Below, one piece after another: positions 58,525-64,000 of a stretch of DNA of 64,000 nt. Position 1 is the first letter of the stretch. Each line of letters starts with the position of its first letter. The position numbers and the translations under genes are program-made. The notes under the pieces were generated by a model. That model did no database searches. It was given only the letters and a program-made list of their open reading frames with translations, and was not told the DNA's origin. Source of the stretch: Sapria himalayana (lineage: Eukaryota; Streptophyta; Magnoliopsida; Malpighiales; Rafflesiaceae); assembly GCA_029783825.1 (NCBI GenBank), contig JAREIK010002415.1:980506-1044505 (forward strand), read 5' to 3'.

Positions 58525-59539
58525 AGATGTCCAATTTTTTAATTATTCTCATATGCTTTTGGTGAATTTGCACTCAAAAAATAAATATTTGAAAGATTAT
58601 ATATGTTTGTAGAATTCACACTACATGTTATTTGGGGTTGCAAAAAGGCAATCTTTGGTCTAGGTTATGGCACATTTGGAGATCCATATGAATGCAACAT
58701 GTTTTATGATGTGGTTTGGAAACCATATTGCTTTAGTCCATGATTTAGTTTTTCTTAAATTATTTCTGGATAAAAATATATAGTCTTCCGCAACTATTCT
58801 TCCATTATCACCCCAAATATTGAGTAATGATTCAGCCTACTTTGAGCCATTTGTTTTCTTAATTAATATATCTCCAAGTACGATTAGGGATTTCCAGAAA
58901 GGGAGATACTATATGAATAGTTGGTATTTCCAAATGATTAGGGAATCTAAATAAAAGTGATATATCCACTTAATTCAAAAAAAAATCCTTCTTTTTATTA
59001 ATCCACCACTAGTTTTTAATAAAAAAAAGAAATATTCTAGTTTGATAATCTAAAGATACCAAGTTCTCCTTTAAAGGTGGGCATGCATTAGGCCATGCTG
59101 CTTTGGGCCTAAATTTTCATATTTGTAGACCATCCCATAGAAATTTTCTATAAACACTTTTAATTGCATTTTTTCATGAATGAAAGTAATAGGAATACCA
59201 AAAATCAATATCTTTCTATACCTTGAATAACATTACACAATAATTCCAACCGTTCAGCAAAAAAAAAAGTATCTTACTAGCTTATTGATATATGACTAAT
59301 TTAATCTTAACCAGCAATACTGAGAATTGAGTGATAATTAATCTGCTTGATGATAGTGGTACATCAAGAAAAGTGAAAATGAGGGATCCTTCACTAAATC
59401 CAGAATCTTTAATCATTCTCTCCATAATATTGCTTAATCCTCAAAAGAAGATTCTCGATTTGGAGGGATTAATATGTAATCTACAAGTAGCAATAAATTC
59501 ACTTAGTGTGTCCATAATAATCTTTATTGAAGTAGAGTT

Positions 59540-60300
59540 TTTTCTAGCAAAGATAATTAGATCATCTGCACATATTAAGTGAAAGATTCTTCATGAAGCA
59601 CATCTAGAGTGAAAGGCGAAGCCTTTGAGTATTGTTTCCTTCATAAGTAATCTAGATAGATATTTCATGCAAATGGAAAAAAGATATGGGGGTAGAGGGT
59701 CTCCTTATCTTAGCCCTCTTTTCCCTTTGAAAAGGCCATACAATTCTCCATTATTAGCTATTGAAAAGGAGGTAGTTGACACACATTCATTGATTATGAC
59801 AACAAATATTCTTAGGAAATTAAAAGCTTTAAGAGCTTTCAGAAAACTCTAATCTATCATGTCAAATTCTTTTTGAAGTTCAATCTAAAGAAAGAATCTT
59901 GGTGGTATTTTTCTCCTTGCATATCTTCTTATTAGATTTTGTGCAAGTAAAAAATTGTCCGAGATCAATTGGCCCTTTATATATATAGTTTGGGCTGAGT
60001 TAATTAAATCTCTGAGAATTCCTTGAAGTCTTGAGGCAATCAACTTTGAAATGATCTTATATAATACATTGCAACATGAGATAGGCATGTAATCTTTTGT
60101 TGAAGCGGCATGAGAGGACTTGAGAATTAGTGCTATATATTAATGATTAATTTATTTTAACATTCTTTGGGAATGAAAGAAGCTATGTACAGCACTAATT
60201 ATGTCATTCTCAATATGATCTCATGTTCCCTTCAAAAATTCTATTATATATCCATCTGGCCTTGGGGATTTAGTGCTCCCCATGTAGAATAAGTCTTTTT
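59540..60300 (-). pseudogene. LINE B reverse transcriptase relic
   Basis: The 60088-59885 frame reads MPISCCNVLYKIISKLIASR, then LINSAQTIYIKGQLISDNFL, then LAQNLIRRY, matching PISCCNVLYKIISKI...RL...L...I...Q.AF...R.I.DNILLAQEL...Y. Upstream in broken frames is SPRPDGYIIEF. Near 59700-59630 are KGKRGLR*GDPLPPYLFSIC and KYLSRLL, matching GLRQGDPLSPYLF. The catalytic motif reads HLICADDLIIFAR (Ala-Asp-Asp codons at 59569-59561), so the Asp pair is kept. Stops and at least one frameshift disable it. Confidence 0.88.
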
Positions 60301-60447
60301 TATCTCTTTTGCTAAGAAGATTATAAACAAGATTGTTTTCTGATTCCCGAAGTATTTTCCCTTTGGTGGAAGTAGCCTCACATATGCTTACTCTGTCTAT
60401 TGAAGATTCCCGAAGTGTTTTCTGATTCTTGGGGTTTTTATAATATT

Positions 60448-61620
60448 CTACAAATGTTTCAGATATTTCCTCATCTGAAGTCGTGATTTCTCCTTTTTCT
60501 TCATTACTATTACTATCTCACTTCTTTGTAGTTTTGCATTTGCCAAAGCATGGAAGAACTCTGTGCATCTGTCACTTTGTTTTAGATATTTAAACTTAGT
60601 TTTTTGTCTAAGAAAAGATAGCTCTACTTTCTCTAGCTTCCTCATTTTTTTTCTTAAGCTAGTTTCTTCTTCTCTAAGAGTATCAGTAGGAAATTCTAGT
60701 ATTTTCCTCTGAATAATTTGAAGGGACTTCCTTGCAAGACAGACTCTCTCACTAATGTACCCAAAATGCTTTTGATTAAGTTTTTTGAGTGGCTCTTTTA
60801 GTATTTTCAACTTATTGATTAGCCGGCACATTATTGATCCTTAGGCTTTCTATCTCCATGTGCTATGTAAAATTGAAGTGAACTCCTTATGCTTAAGCCA
60901 CATATTATCGAATTTAAATGGAATCTTCATTTTGTGTGCTCTAATTTCTATTAATAAGAGGATCATACAATGATCTGAGAAAATTCTTGGTGGAAGGAAT
61001 TTTGCCTGGGTGTCTAGAGAGAGATTATCTCATTCTTGGTTTATCATTCCTCCATCAAGTTTGCTTGAGATTTTCCCATTCATCTAAGTAGAGTATTAAC
61101 TTGAAGAAGGAATATCTTCAAAACTTAGTGTAGAGCAATAGTTTACAAAGTTTTGACATTCATAGGCTGTAACTACTCTACCTTCATTCTTATCTAGTGC
61201 TGAGAGGAGGGAATTGAAATCATCCATAATAGCCCAGAGGAAAAGTTTCTGAAATACCTTTCTTAAATGGACTTTTCCATAGAGGTCTCCTACTAATAAT
61301 TGAGTGAAGATAATAAATAATTGTTTGTCTAAGATTTATCCTCTTCATCTTATCTAAGATATTTAGATGAATATGTCGGGGAGAGAATGATATTTTCCTA
61401 ATATCAATAGTTTTTCTGTCCCACGCTACCATAATCTTATCATTTTGGTAGTAGGAGAAATTATCTACATAATCAAAATTTTTGAATTTTGATTTCATAT
61501 ACGACGTAATTTTCTCTCGACTTAGTTTTGCTTTGATAATTGTGAATATATCTATTTGGTAAGCCTTGAAAAGTCTGGTAATTTCTTTATGCTTGATTGG
61601 GTAATTAAACCCCCTAACAT
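60448..61620 (-). pseudogene. LINE B endonuclease and coiled linker relic
   Basis: Near 61620-61500 are FNYPIKHKEI-like sequence (after LGG) and FTIIKAKLSREKITSY, matching the APE-type endonuclease start. The 61498-61220 frame reads KNFDYVDNFSYYQNDKIMVA, WDRKTIDIRK, PRHIHLNILDKM and ISRRPLWKSP, as in WD...I.V...S.Q.IH......F..T.IY..N....R..LW..L. The 60831-60448 frame (LKEPLKKLNQKHFGYISERV, then KFKYLKQSDRCTEFFHALAN) matches LK..LK.LNK..F..IS.RV and ...K..WL..GD..T.FFH. The catalytic Glu and Asp positions are not all readable. Confidence 0.82.
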
Positions 61621-61997
61621 TCTAACAAGTGATTTTCAAAGATTAACACACTCTATTTCTGTTTCTACCTTTCAATGTTTCCCATGCATATCATAGCAAT
61701 CATAATAGCATATATCAAAGAGGCAAGTCTCACACAATCCTCCAATGTCACTTCCATTGATGTGTCTATTATCAAATGTTATATAGAAAACTCTCAACAA
61801 CAAGTGTGAGGTTACAAGTATGCCGCCATTATAATTTGTCATATAATGCTCAATGACACAATATGTTCCACCCTTACAGCAAGATATCCCAAAGACTTTG
61901 CGTTTGTCCCTATTACATATGCCACCCCCCTTCATTCTCATTACATAATCTATCATTACATATGCCTCCCTATCATGAAAGTGTGACCTAGATAAGC

Positions 61998-62462
61998 CTA
62001 GCATGCATCATATATTTCATACAATATAATTTTCATATTATAAGATATGCCAGCATAATTCCATATCAATTCCAATAGATTTGTCATGTTGAGACTTACC
62101 CAATGATTTATCATGTTTTGAAGTATTGCTGCCCCCTTTCTTAATTTTAGGAAGTGGAGGTCATCACTAGAGCCGATCAACTCGTGTGTTGTTTCGGGCG
62201 CTTTCCAATTTATATTTTTAACATTCATCCAACAGCACACAATGAGCCACATATCATATATTGGACCTTCCCAAGCATACATGGGAGAGTCATTGTTAGG
62301 ACAGTAGTCTACAAATAATTTTATAGATTTTTCCACATGTGCTACACATACACGCATGCTATATATTTCCTCCAAACAGGGTAAGTAACTAGCCACTGCA
62401 TATAACTTTTCCATGTGCACTTTTATAACCCCAATAAACAAACCAATCATACATTCATACAT
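61998..62462 (-). pseudogene. LINE B open stretch within the duplicated linker
   Basis: A 154-codon minus-strand open frame starting MYECMIGLFIGVIKVHME. It lies in the ORF1-endonuclease interval and mostly within copy one of a 350-bp tandem duplication. The sister copy (62461-62810) is interrupted. I recognise no domain. Trp, Cys and Met are frequent, as in the comparable LINE A frame. Confidence 0.4.
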
Positions 62463-62810
62463 GTTTTAAAATATTTTTGCCCCCTCTCTTCAATTTCAGG
62501 AAGTAGGGGTCATCACTAGAGTCGATCAGCTCATGTGTTATTTTGGGTGCCTTCCAATTTCTAATTTTAACATTCATCCAACATCATACAATGAGCCTCA
62601 TATCATATATTGGACCTTTCCAAGCATACATGGGAGAATCATTATTAAGCTAGCAGTCTACAAGTGCTTTTATAGAATTTTCCCACGTGTGCTACACATA
62701 CATGTATGCTATATATTGCATCCAAATATGATAAGTAACTATCCATTGCATATGAATATTCCATGTGCACTTTTATAACCCCAATAAACAAACCAATCAT
62801 ACATTCATAT
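62111..62810 (-). repeat. 348-350-bp tandem duplication in LINE B
   Basis: Copy one is about 62111-62460 and copy two 62461-62810. Landmarks are GCCCCCT(T/C)TCTT at 62131 and 62479, CATATCATATATTGGACCTT in both, and CCAATCATACATTCATA at 62443 and 62793. Copies differ by scattered substitutions and a net 2-bp shift. A few bases of a third start (ATGTTTCCAG) follow at 62811. Confidence 0.95.
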
Positions 62811-62829
62811 ATGTTTCCAGTTTTAAAAG

Positions 62830-63222
62830 TTACCAGCTTATGTGAATGAGGTAAGACCAATATGAAGCTAGCCTTACCCCTTTCTTGGTGGCAACTTGGC
62901 ATTCATTTGTTGGCTGTGTTATACATAGAAGCATACATGCGCTACATAGTCTACACAGAAGCATACCATTCATGCCTAGAGGTGCCCATACCTCTCTCCA
63001 AGAAACCCTTAGAATAGTAGAAGAAAACCCCTTAAACCATCCTCCAAAATTCCAGCTATAGTACCTCCGGATAAAAGAAAAATCATACCTTTTCGTCTCA
63101 GAATTATGGGACTTGAGAACTCCTGAATCCCATCTAGGAAGGACCATATGGGGTAATATTCCTTGTATTACTGTGCCCTTATTTCTTAGGTTTAGGGAAT
63201 GCCCTTCTCTTAGCACCATCAA
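62830..63222 (-). pseudogene. LINE B ORF1 part, unrecognised
   Basis: A 130-codon minus-strand open frame. FKGF and REVWAPLG are shared with the LINE A frame at 55495-55998 (FKGFWGDVRAPLG), showing common descent. No known domain was recognised. Its position between the DUF4283-like segment and the endonuclease suggests the ORF1 C-terminal region. Confidence 0.4.
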
Positions 63223-63699
63223 TTCTTTTTTCTATTTCTTTGGACTAACCAATGTGGATCTATATTTTTCATTTTCTATTGTTGAGTGTTGCTTTCACTC
63301 CCTTCTTGTGTGGGGTTATATGGGCATTTTCATCTTATAGATTCTACATCTTCTTGAGAGATTGAGATTTGGCCTTCCCCCATTGGTGTGATTATTTCCA
63401 CCTCTTTATCTGGGTAGAGGCCTTTGGGTGAGTTTGTGGGGCTTTGGGACACTTCTTTCTCAATTTTATATTCTTCAGACTTTTTTTTTCTTGTAGTTAC
63501 TTGATGAGTGCTTAAATATTGAGCAATAGTTACAAAATATGGGTAAATTTTCATATACAAGCAGTTGAAAAATTATTGTGGCATTCAAAAAATTTAGAAT
63601 AATTTTCTTTGGTAAATAACCATTCAAATCTACTTCAACTAACATTCTTGCATATACAACTTTGTATATATTTAAGGTTAGTTTATCTATATGAAGAGG

Positions 63700-63960
63700 T
63701 TTCCCAATACAACTTGTAGTTTTGCTTAAACTGATTTAATTCCAAATGTGTATCAAGAAGATTGGGAAATTCACCCAAATAGGAATCTTTTCCATCTCCT
63801 TTAACCCATAATAAAAATCCATAGGGAGAAGCTTGACATATAGGGATCGACTGAATAATAGATAAGGCCCATATTTTAGCACCTCCTCCATATAATGAGA
63901 TGAGAGTTCTTGAATTTAAAGAAAATTTAGCCACTTGAATGTTGGATGGCTTGGGCACTT
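63700..63960 (-). pseudogene. LINE B ORF1 DUF4283-like fragment
   Basis: Minus-strand frames read KFSLNSRTLISLYGGGAKIW and, in another frame, GLKEMEKIPIWVNFPNL, matching the DUF4283 end (..KKVPVWV.FP.LPLEYW). A frameshift separates them. The rest of ORF1 lies beyond the right edge. Confidence 0.7.
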
Positions 63961-64000
63961 ATTATTATTATGAACATATTCAAAAGAAGTTATTTCAAGT

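Larger units (their letters stand above)
58232..64000 (-). mobile_element. LINE B (plant L1 type), continues off right edge
   Basis: A minus-strand LINE with 3' poly(A) (poly-T from 58232) preceded by the plant LINE tail signature (GATAAGTAAT on the plus strand). In order from the right come the DUF4283 part of ORF1 (63700-63960), a duplicated linker (62111-62810), endonuclease (61220-61620), coiled linker (60448-60831), RT (59540-60300) and a zf-RVT-like end (58342-58524). The tail abuts the 5' end of LINE A, so the two lie head to tail. It is decayed but more complete than LINE A. Confidence 0.88.

Noticed and set aside
1..64000. tRNA, rRNA, organelle-DNA insert or microRNA gene
   Set aside because: I looked for tRNA-like cloverleaf boxes, rRNA core words and plastid gene motifs by eye and saw none; software would be needed to exclude them.

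Overview
This is a nuclear window from a flowering plant. It is very AT-rich, has no prokaryote-style gene packing, and is mostly transposable-element remains of plant-specific types: Ty1/copia, Athila-like Ty3/gypsy, plant L1 LINEs with a DUF4283 ORF1, and hAT elements with short non-autonomous relatives. I cannot name the species. Family calls rest on reading decayed translations by eye, without alignment software or databases.

The only host-gene sequence I can support is a 137-bp exon at 12722-12858 (minus strand). It encodes the N-terminus of glycerol kinase and ends in a correctly phased GT splice donor. No further exon was found to its left, so either intron 1 runs out of the window through the transposon-filled 1-12.7 kb, or this is a gene fragment.

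Layout. 1-11.0 kb: two decayed minus-strand copia elements of one family, one running off the left edge (Y) and one at 4086-11013 (X), with a hAT MITE and several tandem arrays. 11.8-12.2 kb: a second MITE family. 12.7 kb: the glycerol kinase exon. 13-15 kb: nothing recognised. 15.2-18 kb: Athila-like relic P1. 18-21.7 kb: nothing firm. 21755-24923: a 3.2-kb hAT element with 8-bp target duplications and a decayed transposase. 25-28 kb: nothing recognised. 28-52.5 kb: at least four more Athila-like relics in both orientations (M0 minus, P2 plus, M1 minus, M2 minus). Copia element Z (32919-38166) is nested in the P2 LTR with a perfect 5-bp TSD. 52.5-64 kb: two head-to-tail minus-strand LINEs, A and B. 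LINE A lost its 3' end at a junction with an Athila LTR and carries a hAT MITE. LINE B runs off the right edge.

All mobile-element coding regions are broken. The youngest element (Z) still carries at least nine in-frame stops, mostly TAG or TGA at positions where CAG or CGA is expected, as cytosine methylation and deamination would produce. The most useful points are the isolated glycerol kinase exon, the hAT element with its three terminal-sharing MITEs, a 27-bp LINE stub with 13-bp TSDs, and several unusual tandem arrays. I saw no evidence of a new biological system.
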